The notes beneath the pieces were generated by a model that saw nothing but the letters and a program-made list of their open reading frames with translations, had not been told where the DNA came from and searched no databases. A stretch of 64,000 bases of DNA from Emticicia sp051209875 (lineage in GTDB: Bacteria > Bacteroidota > Bacteroidia > Cytophagales > Spirosomataceae): NCBI RefSeq assembly GCF_051209875.1, contig NZ_JBNTQY010000001.1:682001-746000 (forward strand). The letters are read 5' to 3'. The position numbers and the translations under genes were made by a program. This document shows, in pieces, positions 32,548-40,274 of the stretch (the stretch's first letter is position 1; every line of letters begins with the position of its first letter).

Positions 32548-33177
32548 ATGAGCTTTCTTCCTCTTTTTCCACTAAATTTAGTTGTCTTCCCACACGAAGA
32601 CCTAAATTTACATATTTTTGAACCTCGTTATCGACAATTAATCAATGAATGTTTGGATGAAAAAAAGACCTTCGGTATTCCTGCATTTATCAATAGCAAA
32701 CTCTTGGGTTATGGCACAGAAGTAGAAGTAAAGCAATTATCGAAACGCTACGGTGATGGTAGAATGGACATTAAAACCAAAGGGTTACGAATCTTTAGAA
32801 TTGTTGATTTCCAAAATCCTGTAAAAGACAAATTATACGCTGGGGGCGAGGTCGTATTTATTGAAAATGAAGATTTAGTTGAAGAAATTAATCCTTATTT
32901 GTTGAGTTTAGTTGAAAAACTATATCGTTTATTGAAAGTAAAAGTTGATTATGACAAACCCGAATACGCTCCATTTAGTTATAGAATTGTACACAAAATA
33001 GGCATTTCGGTTGCCGAAGAATATGAATTGCTTACAATGTGTTCTGAAAAGCAACGGCAAGAAAAACTCATTGAACATCTCGAAGTGATTCTGCCAATTG
33101 TGGCCGAAGTAGAGCGTACCAAAGAACGAATCGCCATGAATGGACATTTTAAAGAACTTGATGCTTTAGATTTTTAA
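32548..33177 (+). CDS. LON substrate-binding-domain protein
   Basis: A 209-residue stand-alone LON N-terminal domain: LPLFPLNLVVFPHEDLNLHIFEPRYR at the start, FGIPAF, VKQLSKRYGDGRMDIKTKGLRIFRI in the middle, and a helical C-terminus with CSEKQRQEKLIEHLEVIL. No ATPase or protease domain is attached, so by family analogy it may be an adaptor or substrate-binding protein. It is a single gene with its own terminator. (The N-terminal motif is given here in two blocks: LPLFPLNLVVFP and LHIFEPRYR.). Confidence 0.9.
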   Translation: MSFLPLFPLNLVVFPHEDLNLHIFEPRYRQLINECLDEKKTFGIPAFINSKLLGYGTEVEVKQLSKRYGDGRMDIKTKGLRIFRIVDFQNPVKDKLYAGGEVVFIENEDLVEEINPYLLSLVEKLYRLLKVKVDYDKPEYAPFSYRIVHKIGISVAEEYELLTMCSEKQRQEKLIEHLEVILPIVAEVERTKERIAMNGHFKELDALDF

Positions 33178-33205
33178 AAACTGTCTAACGACTTACTTTA
33201 TTTTG

Positions 33206-33239
33206 AGGTGTAGTTCTACTATAGAGCTACACCTTTTTC
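33206..33239 (+). terminator. rho-independent terminator after the LON-domain gene
   Basis: AGGTGTAGTTCT at 33206-33217 pairs with AGAGCTACACCT at 33223-33234 (one wobble), then a T run. Confidence 0.88.
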
Positions 33240-33269
33240 TTTTTTCAATCAAAAAAATTTAAGAATAAA

Positions 33270-33300
33270 TTGCGTAACCAAATTGTTACATATATATTTG
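33270..33300 (+). promoter_or_regulatory. promoter of the ArsR operon
   Basis: TTG at 33270-33272 and TATATTTG at 33293-33300, spaced by 20 bases, match the Bacteroidota sigma-A consensus (TTG, about 19 bases, TAnnTTTG). The start codon is 33 bases beyond. The operator palindromes overlap both elements. Confidence 0.75.
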
Positions 33301-33315
33301 TAACCGATTAGTTAC
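33274..33315. promoter_or_regulatory. double operator for the ArsR-type repressor
   Basis: Two 16-base palindromes of the form GTAAC-N6-GTTAC: 33274-33289 and 33300-33315. Their centres are 26 bases apart, on similar faces of the helix within half a turn, and they overlap the promoter. The position directly in front of the ArsR gene points to autoregulation. Confidence 0.8.
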
Positions 33316-33332
33316 ATAAAGAATCAAAAACC

Positions 33333-33671
33333 ATGAGAAGAGATGTTTTTCAAGCAATTGCCGACCCGACCCGACGGGAAATTATCAATCTTGTAGTACA
33401 GAAACCTTTAAATCTGAATGCAATTGCTGAGAAATTTGATATTAGCCGACCAGCGATTTCAAAACATATAAAAATTTTGAAAGAATGTGGATTGATTGTT
33501 ATTGAGCAACATGGCAGAGAAAGGTATTGTGAGGCAAAACTCGACAAGCTTAATGAAATATCAGAATGGGTAGAGCAATATCGACAATTCTGGGAGAGAA
33601 AATTGGATAGTTTAGAAAATTATTTGAATGAACTACAAAAAATAAAGAAAGATGAAAACAGCACAAAATAG
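33333..33671 (+). CDS. ArsR-family winged-helix regulator
   Basis: A 112-residue repressor. It starts MRRDVFQAIADPTRREIINL, then has the recognition helix region ISRPAISKHIKILKECGL and the wing VIEQHGRERYCEA. It belongs to the SRPBCC-linked ArsR subgroup, which lacks metal-binding cysteines in helix alpha-3, so the inducer is probably not a metal. It overlaps the next gene by 20 bases, so it is translationally coupled to a SRPBCC-VOC fusion. The double GTAAC/GTTAC palindrome upstream is its likely binding site. Confidence 0.92.
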   Translation: MRRDVFQAIADPTRREIINLVVQKPLNLNAIAEKFDISRPAISKHIKILKECGLIVIEQHGRERYCEAKLDKLNEISEWVEQYRQFWERKLDSLENYLNELQKIKKDENSTK

Positions 33672-34578
33672 CGATACTTCCGACCGTGAAATAAGTGTTT
33701 CGAGGCTGATGAATGCCCCGATTGAATTAGTCTGGGAAGTTTGGACAAATCCCGAACATATTAAGAAATGGTGGGGGCCAACAGGATTTACCAATACCAT
33801 TGATAAAATGGAGGTAAAACCCGAAGGAATTTGGGAATTTGTGATGCACGGCCCCGATGGTGTTGATTACAAAAACAAAAGTATTTTTAAGGAAATTGAC
33901 AAGCCTAATCGGATTGTTTTTGAACATATTACAGGGCCAAAATTCCTAACAACTGTAACTTTTACTGCCGAAGGTGATAAAACATTTATTCATTGGCACA
34001 TGCTTTTCGAGTCGAAAGAACAATTTGAACAAGTTGTAAAAACCTTCAAGGCTGACGAAGGCTTAAAGCAAAATGTTGATAAATTGAGTCATTACTTACA
34101 AGCACAAATAACCATTCGTAAACAATTAAAAACTAATAAAATGGCAAGGGTAAGCACTTATCTCAACTTTCCAGGTACTACTGAAGAGGCTTTTAATTTT
34201 TATAAGTCTGTGTTTGGTGGCGAATTTAATGGTGGAATTCAACGATTTGGCGAAATTCCTGCACAAGAAGGAATGCCACCATTATCGGATGAAGATAAGA
34301 AATTGATTTTACATATTGAACTACCTATTCTTGGAGGGTATATTTTGATGGCAACCGATGCTCCTGAAAGTTTTGGTATGAAAGTTAATAAGGGAGATAA
34401 TATGCACATCAATCTTGAACCAGATTCACGTGAAGAAACCAAGCGATTATTTGATGCACTTTCGGCTGGTGGAAATGTAACGATGGAACTGCAAGATATG
34501 TTTTGGGGAGCTTATTACGGAAGCTTTACCGATAAATATGGCATTAACTGGATGGTAAACTTTACTGAAATAGCGTAA
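33652..34578 (+). CDS. fusion of AHSA1/SRPBCC domain and PhnB-like VOC domain
   Basis: A 308-residue protein with two modules normally found as separate genes in this kind of operon. Residues 1-150 are an AHSA1-type SRPBCC domain (RLMNAPIELVWEVWTNPEHI, WWGPTGFT, FTAEGDKTFIHW). From residue 164, MARVSTYLNFPGTTEEAFNF starts a PhnB/glyoxalase-like VOC domain with GG.F.GGI...... and GAYYGSFTDKYGINWMVNF at the end. The junction lies at 34129-34143, where a former gene boundary is likely: an ATG and typical start-like context follow a short linker (TIRKQLKTNK). Ligands are unknown. It is preceded by ArsR and followed by another SRPBCC gene 5 bases later. Confidence 0.88.
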   Translation: MKTAQNSDTSDREISVSRLMNAPIELVWEVWTNPEHIKKWWGPTGFTNTIDKMEVKPEGIWEFVMHGPDGVDYKNKSIFKEIDKPNRIVFEHITGPKFLTTVTFTAEGDKTFIHWHMLFESKEQFEQVVKTFKADEGLKQNVDKLSHYLQAQITIRKQLKTNKMARVSTYLNFPGTTEEAFNFYKSVFGGEFNGGIQRFGEIPAQEGMPPLSDEDKKLILHIELPILGGYILMATDAPESFGMKVNKGDNMHINLEPDSREETKRLFDALSAGGNVTMELQDMFWGAYYGSFTDKYGINWMVNFTEIA

Positions 34579-34583
34579 AAAAT

Positions 34584-35009
34584 ATGGAAAATCAACCAAT
34601 CATTGTTGAACGCACGCTAAATGCCTCAATTGCAAAGGTTTGGAAAGCAATTACAGATAAAGATGAAATGAAAAACTGGTATTTCGACCTTGCGGAATTC
34701 AAGGCAGAAGTAGGTTTTAAATTTCAGTTTATGGGAGGCGACACCAACGGTAAACAATACTTACACCTTTGTGAAATAACGGAAGTAATTCCTGAGAAAA
34801 AACTTACTTATAGCTGGCGATATGATGGTTATGTAGGCAATTCTTTTGTAAGTTTTGAACTTTCTGAGCAAGAAAATAAGACTTTGTTAAGACTTACGCA
34901 CGAAGGATTAGAAACATTCCCTCAGGGAAATCCTGACTTTGCTAAAGGTAATTTTGCTGAAGGTTGGAATTATATAGTCAATACCGCATTGAAAAATTAT
35001 TTAGCATAA
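34584..35009 (+). CDS. SRPBCC/AHSA1-domain protein
   Basis: A 141-residue single SRPBCC domain: VERTLNASIAKVWKAITDKD, MKNWYFDLAEFKAEVGFKF, LTYSWRYDGYVGNSFVSFEL and a C-terminal helix GWNYIVNTALKNYL. This fold binds hydrophobic small molecules in a deep cavity. It is the last gene of the ArsR operon, 5 bases after the fusion gene, with a terminator following. Its resemblance to the SRPBCC half of the fusion is only at family level. Confidence 0.9.
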   Translation: MENQPIIVERTLNASIAKVWKAITDKDEMKNWYFDLAEFKAEVGFKFQFMGGDTNGKQYLHLCEITEVIPEKKLTYSWRYDGYVGNSFVSFELSEQENKTLLRLTHEGLETFPQGNPDFAKGNFAEGWNYIVNTALKNYLA

Positions 35010-35032
35010 AAATTTTTCTTTAAAAACTCGCC

Positions 35033-35069
35033 AAACGTCTCGACCAAAATCGAGGCGTTTGCTTTTTTA
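35033..35069 (+). terminator. rho-independent terminator of the ArsR operon
   Basis: AAACGTCTCGA at 35033-35043 pairs with TCGAGGCGTTT at 35050-35060 (one wobble), followed by GC and a T run. Confidence 0.9.
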
Positions 35070-35171
35070 TAAAATGTTTGAATATTTTACCTTCAAAAAC
35101 AAATTTTCTTCCCGAACTTTGTACCAAGTTTTTCGTCATTAATAATTCAGCATTTATCATTATTTAAAAAT

Positions 35172-36146
35172 ATGCTAATCAATCGCCCACGTAGAAATAG
35201 AAAAAGTGCTGCCATCCGAGATTTGGTGCAAGAAACAAGCCTTTCGGTCAATGATTTTATTTTCCCGATGTTTGTCATGGAGGGTTCAGGTATCAAGAGC
35301 GAAATCAAATCAATGCCTAATATTTATCGCTTTTCATTAGATACTTTATTAGAAGAAATTAAAGAAATTACAGATTTAGGCATCAAATCAATTTGCCTTT
35401 TTCCAAATTACCCTGAATCCAAAAAAGATAAATACGCAACCGAAAGCCATAATCCTAATACGCTGTATATCAAGGCTTTGAGCGAAATCAAAAGCAAATT
35501 TCCTGATTTAGCTTTAATGACTGACATCGCAATGGATCCATATAGCAGCGATGGGCATGATGGGCTTGTAGAAAATGGACAAATTCTCAACGATGAAACG
35601 CTTGATATTTTAGGCAAAATGGCTCTCGCCCAAGCCCGTGCAGGAGCTGATATTCTTGGGCCATCAGACATGATGGATGGACGAATTGGTTATATTCGTG
35701 AGTTGTTGGACGATGAAGGTTTTACCAATGTGAGCATCATGTCATATTCGGTAAAATATGCCAGTGCTTTCTATGGCCCATTCCGTGATGCACTTGATTC
35801 TGCACCAAAATTTGGTGATAAAAAAACGTATCAAATGAATCCTGCCAATGTGCGTGAAGCACTCATCGAAGGTCAACTTGATGCAGCTGAAGGTGCAGAT
35901 TTCTTGATGGTAAAACCTGCGTTTTCATACTTAGATGTGATCAAAACAATGGCCGATAATTTCGATTTGCCGATTGCGGCTTATAATGTTTCGGGTGAAT
36001 ATGCCATGATAAAAGCCGCCGCTCAAAATGGCTGGCTCGACGGTGAAAAAGCCATGCTGGAAATGCTTTTAAGTATCAAACGTGCAGGTGCAAAAATTAT
36101 TTTGAGCTATTTTGCGAAAGAGTATGCCCTATTAAAAAACCACTAA
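35172..36146 (+). CDS. hemB: delta-aminolevulinic acid dehydratase (porphobilinogen synthase)
   Basis: A 324-residue tetrapyrrole enzyme that condenses two aminolevulinate molecules. Family motifs are RPRRNRKS at the N-terminus, PMFVMEGSGI, TDIAMDPYSSDGHDG, GADILGPSDMMDGRIG, MSYSVKYASAFYGPFRDA, the Schiff-base lysine region FLMVKPAFSYLD and PIAAYNVSGEYAM. The DIAMDPYSSDGHDG block lacks the cysteine cluster of zinc-type enzymes, so the magnesium type is likely. No other hem gene is nearby. Confidence 0.97.
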   Translation: MLINRPRRNRKSAAIRDLVQETSLSVNDFIFPMFVMEGSGIKSEIKSMPNIYRFSLDTLLEEIKEITDLGIKSICLFPNYPESKKDKYATESHNPNTLYIKALSEIKSKFPDLALMTDIAMDPYSSDGHDGLVENGQILNDETLDILGKMALAQARAGADILGPSDMMDGRIGYIRELLDDEGFTNVSIMSYSVKYASAFYGPFRDALDSAPKFGDKKTYQMNPANVREALIEGQLDAAEGADFLMVKPAFSYLDVIKTMADNFDLPIAAYNVSGEYAMIKAAAQNGWLDGEKAMLEMLLSIKRAGAKIILSYFAKEYALLKNH

Positions 36147-36200
36147 AAATTAGCAAATTTTACTTTTTCTAATTAAGTTTGACTATAAAATGCAAGAAAA

Positions 36201-36752
36201 ATGGTCTTAGAAAATGAAATACAATCACTTCCGAAAACCTTAGCAGAATTTATGCTTTGGGAACCAAACGATGGTTTCAAATATGAATGGAATGATGGAG
36301 AGTTAATAAAGTTTGATGGTATGAATAAAAAGCAGGTTTACATTTACAACGTTTTGAATAAACTTTTTAGTAAAAAAGGGTATATCGAAATAGGTTCATT
36401 AGTATCAGAATATGACGTTAAGCTTACAGGTATACAAATGCGGAGGCCAGATATTGCCTACTTAACTGATGAACAGATTTTACAAGGACGAAAAGGTGAA
36501 GATGTAATCCCAGAGTTTGTCATTGAAATAATCTCAGAAACTGACCAATTTTATAAAATCGAAGATAAGATTACAGAGTATTTTAAGGCGGGCGTAAAAG
36601 TTATTTGGAATATCGTACCTGAACATAGATTGGTTTATATTTATACTTCTCGTAAAACCGTAAAGATTTGTAGCGATAATGATATATGTTCTGCTGAACC
36701 AGTTCTACCCGATTTTGCTATTGCTGTAAATGATATTTTCACAGAAAAATAA
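36201..36752 (+). CDS. Uma2-family putative restriction endonuclease
   Basis: A 183-residue Uma2 (DUF820) protein with a PD-(D/E)xK nuclease fold. Motifs are EFMLWEPNDGFKYEWNDGEL, MRRPDIAYLTDEQ (catalytic aspartate) and PEFVIEIISETDQ (E.K-type region) followed by IEDKITEYFKAGVKVIWNI. Such genes are widespread and often multicopy; no methylase is beside it, so a restriction role is not shown. A second, different Uma2 gene follows 40 bases later. Confidence 0.85.
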   Translation: MVLENEIQSLPKTLAEFMLWEPNDGFKYEWNDGELIKFDGMNKKQVYIYNVLNKLFSKKGYIEIGSLVSEYDVKLTGIQMRRPDIAYLTDEQILQGRKGEDVIPEFVIEIISETDQFYKIEDKITEYFKAGVKVIWNIVPEHRLVYIYTSRKTVKICSDNDICSAEPVLPDFAIAVNDIFTEK

Positions 36753-36792
36753 GTGACAAAAATATAGTCAGAATTAATAAAGCACCAATAAA

Positions 36793-37362
36793 ATGATTGT
36801 TGATCTTACAGTTCCTCAGATTGGATTTAACGACGAAGAACTATACAAACTTTGTATGGCTAACCCCGACTTGCCTATTGAAAGAGACGAACTTGGAAGA
36901 ATAATTATTATGCCACTTACTGGATTTGAATCAAGTTATTATAATAGTGATTTGCTTACAGATGTAAACCTTTGGAATAGAAGAAATAAATCAGGGCGTG
37001 TAACCGACTCAAATGGAGGATATACCCTTCCTGATGCTTCTATGAGAGCTCCAGACGTGGCTTGGATAAGCAATGAAAGAATTGCAAAAACTACACCCGA
37101 TGACCAAAAACGCTTCATTCATGCCTGCCCAGATTTTGTAATTGAACTACTTTCAGAGTCAGATTATTTGACTGAATTACAAGATAAAATGGTTAAATAC
37201 ATTAAAAATGGTGTGCGTTTAGGTTGGTTAATTGACAAGAAAAATAGACAAGTGCATATTTATCGTCCTGCACAAAGTACAGTTATTCAATCATTTAACA
37301 CAAAACTTTCAGGCGAAGATGTCCTCGTGGGTTTTGAGTTAGATTTGACACAAATCTTCTAA
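36793..37362 (+). CDS. Uma2-family putative restriction endonuclease, second copy
   Basis: A 189-residue Uma2 protein with SNGGYTLPDASMRAPDVAWI, CPDFVIELLSESD and LQDKMVKYIKNGVRLGWLID. It is clearly diverged from the preceding gene, so this is not a recent duplication. The catalytic aspartate and glutamate are present. Its stop is followed after one base by the dihydroorotase ATG at 37364, which suggests shared transcription. Confidence 0.85.
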   Translation: MIVDLTVPQIGFNDEELYKLCMANPDLPIERDELGRIIIMPLTGFESSYYNSDLLTDVNLWNRRNKSGRVTDSNGGYTLPDASMRAPDVAWISNERIAKTTPDDQKRFIHACPDFVIELLSESDYLTELQDKMVKYIKNGVRLGWLIDKKNRQVHIYRPAQSTVIQSFNTKLSGEDVLVGFELDLTQIF

Positions 37363-37363
37363 A

Positions 37364-38707
37364 ATGTCACAAACAATATTAATATTAAATGCCCTCGTAG
37401 TAAATGAAGGGAAAATTACGCCATCAGATGTATTCATCAAAGATGGTATTATCGAGCAAATCGGAAATGATTTATCGCACCTCAAAACAAAAAAAGTCAT
37501 TGATGCCACAGGAAAATATTTATTGCCTGGTGTCATTGATGACCAAGTGCATTTTCGTGAGCCAGGGCTTACGCACAAGGCAACGATTGCTACTGAAGCA
37601 AAGGCAGCAGTAGCAGGTGGGACAACGAGTTTTATGGAAATGCCCAATACTGTGCCGAATGCTCTTACACAAACACTTTTGGAAGACAAATACCAAATTG
37701 CAGCACAGTCTTCGTTGGCAAACTACTCATTTTTCATGGGTGCTTCAAATGATAATTATGAAGAAGCCATGAAAACCGACATCAAAAATGTATGTGGGCT
37801 AAAGATTTTCATGGGCAGCTCAACGGGCAATATGCTGGTTGATGATAAAGGTGTTTTAGATAAAATATTTGCAAATTTCTCGTCATTAATTGCGACCCAT
37901 TGTGAAGATGAAGCAACAGTCAAAGCCAATTTAGCAAAATACAAAGAGCAGTTTGGTGAAAATATTCCTTATGATATTCATGCTTTGATTCGTAATGAAG
38001 AGGCTTGTTATAAATCTTCAGAAATGGCGGTTGAATTAGCTAAAAAGCATAAAACAAGATTACATATTTTGCATATTTCAACCGCTGATGAGATTTCTCT
38101 TTTCAGTAATGCTTTATATACTAAAGAAAAACCGAAGCATATTACTTCCGAAGTTTGTGTGCATCATCTTTGGTTTGATGCCGATGATTACAAAACTTTG
38201 GGTAATCAAATCAAATGTAACCCTGCTATCAAGCACGGACATCGTGAAAAATTGCTCCAAGCTTTGCTCGATGACCATTTTGATGTGGTAGCAACCGACC
38301 ATGCACCTCATACTTGGGAAGAAAAGCAACAATCATACTGGCAAGCACCTTCGGGTCTTCCTTTGGTGCAACATTCACTCAATGTAATGTTGGAATTTTA
38401 TAAACAAGGCAAAATTTCACTTGAAAAAATTGCACAAAAAATGTCTCACTCGGTAGCAGATTGCTTTCAAATTGAGCGTCGAGGTTATATTCGTGAAGGT
38501 TATTGGGCTGATTTGACTTTGGTAGATTTAAACCAAAGTACATTAGTTACCAAAGAAAGTCTCTTTGCAAAATGTGCTTGGTCGCCTTTTGAAGGAACAG
38601 AATTTCAATCGAAAATTACGCATACCATTGTTTCAGGAAATGTTGTTTTTGCTAATGGTAAATTTGATGAAAGTGTCAAAGGGCAACGTTTGAAGTTTGA
38701 TAGATAA
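37364..38707 (+). CDS. pyrC: dihydroorotase
   Basis: A 447-residue amidohydrolase that closes carbamoyl aspartate to dihydroorotate in pyrimidine synthesis. Metal and substrate motifs in order are GVIDDQVHFREPGLTH (paired H), GGTTSFMEMPNTVPN, KIFMGSSTG (carbamylated-lysine region), THCEDEATVK, HILHISTADE, VVATDHAPHTWEEK and APSGLPLVQHSL. This matches the class I type. It is preceded by two Uma2 genes and is not linked to other pyr genes. Confidence 0.95.
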   Translation: MSQTILILNALVVNEGKITPSDVFIKDGIIEQIGNDLSHLKTKKVIDATGKYLLPGVIDDQVHFREPGLTHKATIATEAKAAVAGGTTSFMEMPNTVPNALTQTLLEDKYQIAAQSSLANYSFFMGASNDNYEEAMKTDIKNVCGLKIFMGSSTGNMLVDDKGVLDKIFANFSSLIATHCEDEATVKANLAKYKEQFGENIPYDIHALIRNEEACYKSSEMAVELAKKHKTRLHILHISTADEISLFSNALYTKEKPKHITSEVCVHHLWFDADDYKTLGNQIKCNPAIKHGHREKLLQALLDDHFDVVATDHAPHTWEEKQQSYWQAPSGLPLVQHSLNVMLEFYKQGKISLEKIAQKMSHSVADCFQIERRGYIREGYWADLTLVDLNQSTLVTKESLFAKCAWSPFEGTEFQSKITHTIVSGNVVFANGKFDESVKGQRLKFDR

Positions 38708-38737
38708 GAATTTATTCCAATTGCAAATGATACAATA

Positions 38738-39106
38738 ATGAAAGAATTAGATGATTTTTATTTGCAATTGGATGAACCAAACAAAAGCTGTTTACTTGCT
38801 TTGCGAGATATAATACTTGCACAAGACAAAGATATCACGGTGGCTTGGAAGTACAAATTACCCTTTTTCTGTTACAAGGAAAAGATGTTTTGTTATTTAT
38901 GGATTCGCCCAAAAACAAAACATCCTTATATTGGATTTGTTGAAGGCAAACACATCGAACATCCTGATTTATTGGCAGAAAAGCGTTCAAGAATAAAAAT
39001 ATTATTATTCGACCCTAACGAAGATTTGCCAATCGAAATCATCGAAACGATTATTCAAAAAGCCATTCATTTATATAAATCAGGACAAATAAAAATTCGA
39101 AAATGA
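38738..39106 (+). CDS. DUF1801-domain protein
   Basis: A 122-residue YdhG/DUF1801-type protein: a helical start (LDDFYLQLDEPNKSCLLALR), then TVAWKYKLPFFCYKEKMFCYL and HPYIGFVEGKHIEHPD. The fold resembles frataxin-like or YjbR domains; no enzymatic function is established. It lies 30 bases after pyrC and is closed by a hairpin that begins at its own stop codon. Confidence 0.8.
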   Translation: MKELDDFYLQLDEPNKSCLLALRDIILAQDKDITVAWKYKLPFFCYKEKMFCYLWIRPKTKHPYIGFVEGKHIEHPDLLAEKRSRIKILLFDPNEDLPIEIIETIIQKAIHLYKSGQIKIRK

Positions 39107-39137
39107 GGTGTTAGATTTTTCTGACACCTCATTTTCT
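39104..39137 (+). terminator. terminator overlapping the DUF1801 stop codon
   Basis: TGAGGTGTTA at 39104-39113 starts with the stop codon itself and pairs with TGACACCTCA at 39122-39131, followed by a T-rich stretch. Confidence 0.82.
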
Positions 39138-39281
39138 AAGTCAATTCTTAGTTATTCTACTCAAAAAAACATTCTTTCTCTGCTAATTGATTATTGAATT
39201 CAATCATAAAATAGTGTAAAAATTAATAAAATTAGTTATATTTTTTGCAAAGCATTTTAAAATATTTTACTAATTTTAGGC

Positions 39282-40196
39282 ATGAACAGACGAGATTTTA
39301 TCGGAACTACCTTGACTGGTACTATTTTAGCAAAAACTAATTTTCTTTTTGCAAAACCCGCCGCTGGAATGAAAATCAGCGTGTTTTCTAAAACCCTTCA
39401 TTGGATTGAAGACTACCAGGCTTTGGCTGAAACCATAGCCGAAATGGGCTTCGATGGCATTGACCTAACGGTACGACCTGATGGTCATGTGCTACCCGAA
39501 AAAGTAGAACTTGATTTGCCCAAAGCAGTACAAGCTGCCAAAAAAGCAAATCTTGAAATACAGATGATGACGACGGCTATTTTACAAGCCGATGCAATTT
39601 CAGAACGAGTGTTGAAAACAGCCAATGCCGTAGGAATAGGGCATTATCGTATGGGCTGGTATCATTTCGAGATGCAAAAAGACATCATGCAACAAGTCGA
39701 TTCTTTTGGAAAACAAATGAAAGGATTGGATGCTCTGAACAAAAAATATAAAATCTCAGGTGAGTACCAAAATCATGGCGGACAATATCTCGGAGCTGCC
39801 GTTTGGGATTTACAACCTATCTTCAAAAGCATTAATTCTCCCTTGACTGGCTGCCAATATGATGTCAATCACGCTACTGCCGAAAGTGGTGCTAACTGGG
39901 AAACTGGTTTTAGAATTATTGCTCCATATATCAAATCTTTAGCTATCAAAGATTTTAAATATATTTTGAAAGATGGGAAACTGACTAAAGTTGGCTGTCC
40001 ATTGGGCGAAGGTATTGTTGATTGGAAGAAATTCTTGCAATTGGTCAAACAATATAACATTAATGTGCCGATAACCATGCACTTTGAATATGATTTAGGC
40101 GGAGCAGAAAATGGTCTAAGAAATATTAAGATGGATAAAAAAGATATTCTTGCCGCAATGAAAAGAGATTTGGCTTTATTAAAAACATGGTTGTAG
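39282..40196 (+). CDS. Tat-exported sugar phosphate isomerase/epimerase-like TIM-barrel protein
   Basis: A 304-residue protein with a twin-arginine signal (MNRRDFIGTTLTGTILAK) and a xylose-isomerase-like TIM barrel: MGFDGIDLTVRPDGHVLPE, an E....H pair in KISGEYQNHGG, GCQYDVNHA and LAIKDFKYI with metal-ligand-type residues. The export signal implies action in the periplasm on sugars or sugar derivatives. It opens a cluster of sugar-oxidising genes. Its TAG stop lies inside the left arm of palindrome family A (40191-40253). Confidence 0.87.
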   Translation: MNRRDFIGTTLTGTILAKTNFLFAKPAAGMKISVFSKTLHWIEDYQALAETIAEMGFDGIDLTVRPDGHVLPEKVELDLPKAVQAAKKANLEIQMMTTAILQADAISERVLKTANAVGIGHYRMGWYHFEMQKDIMQQVDSFGKQMKGLDALNKKYKISGEYQNHGGQYLGAAVWDLQPIFKSINSPLTGCQYDVNHATAESGANWETGFRIIAPYIKSLAIKDFKYILKDGKLTKVGCPLGEGIVDWKKFLQLVKQYNINVPITMHFEYDLGGAENGLRNIKMDKKDILAAMKRDLALLKTWL

Positions 40197-40253
40197 AACA
40201 AGTTTCCAACTTGTTACTTATATAGCTGAACAAGTTAGAAACTTGTTCTACAA
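40191..40253. repeat. palindrome family A, nested double inverted repeat
   Basis: Left arm 40191-40215 and right arm 40229-40253 are reverse complements with one mismatch. Each arm also contains its own ACAAGTT...AACTTGT palindrome. The left arm supplies the TAG stop of the preceding gene. Confidence 0.9.
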
Positions 40254-40274
40254 AAAAAATACTAAATAATTCAA

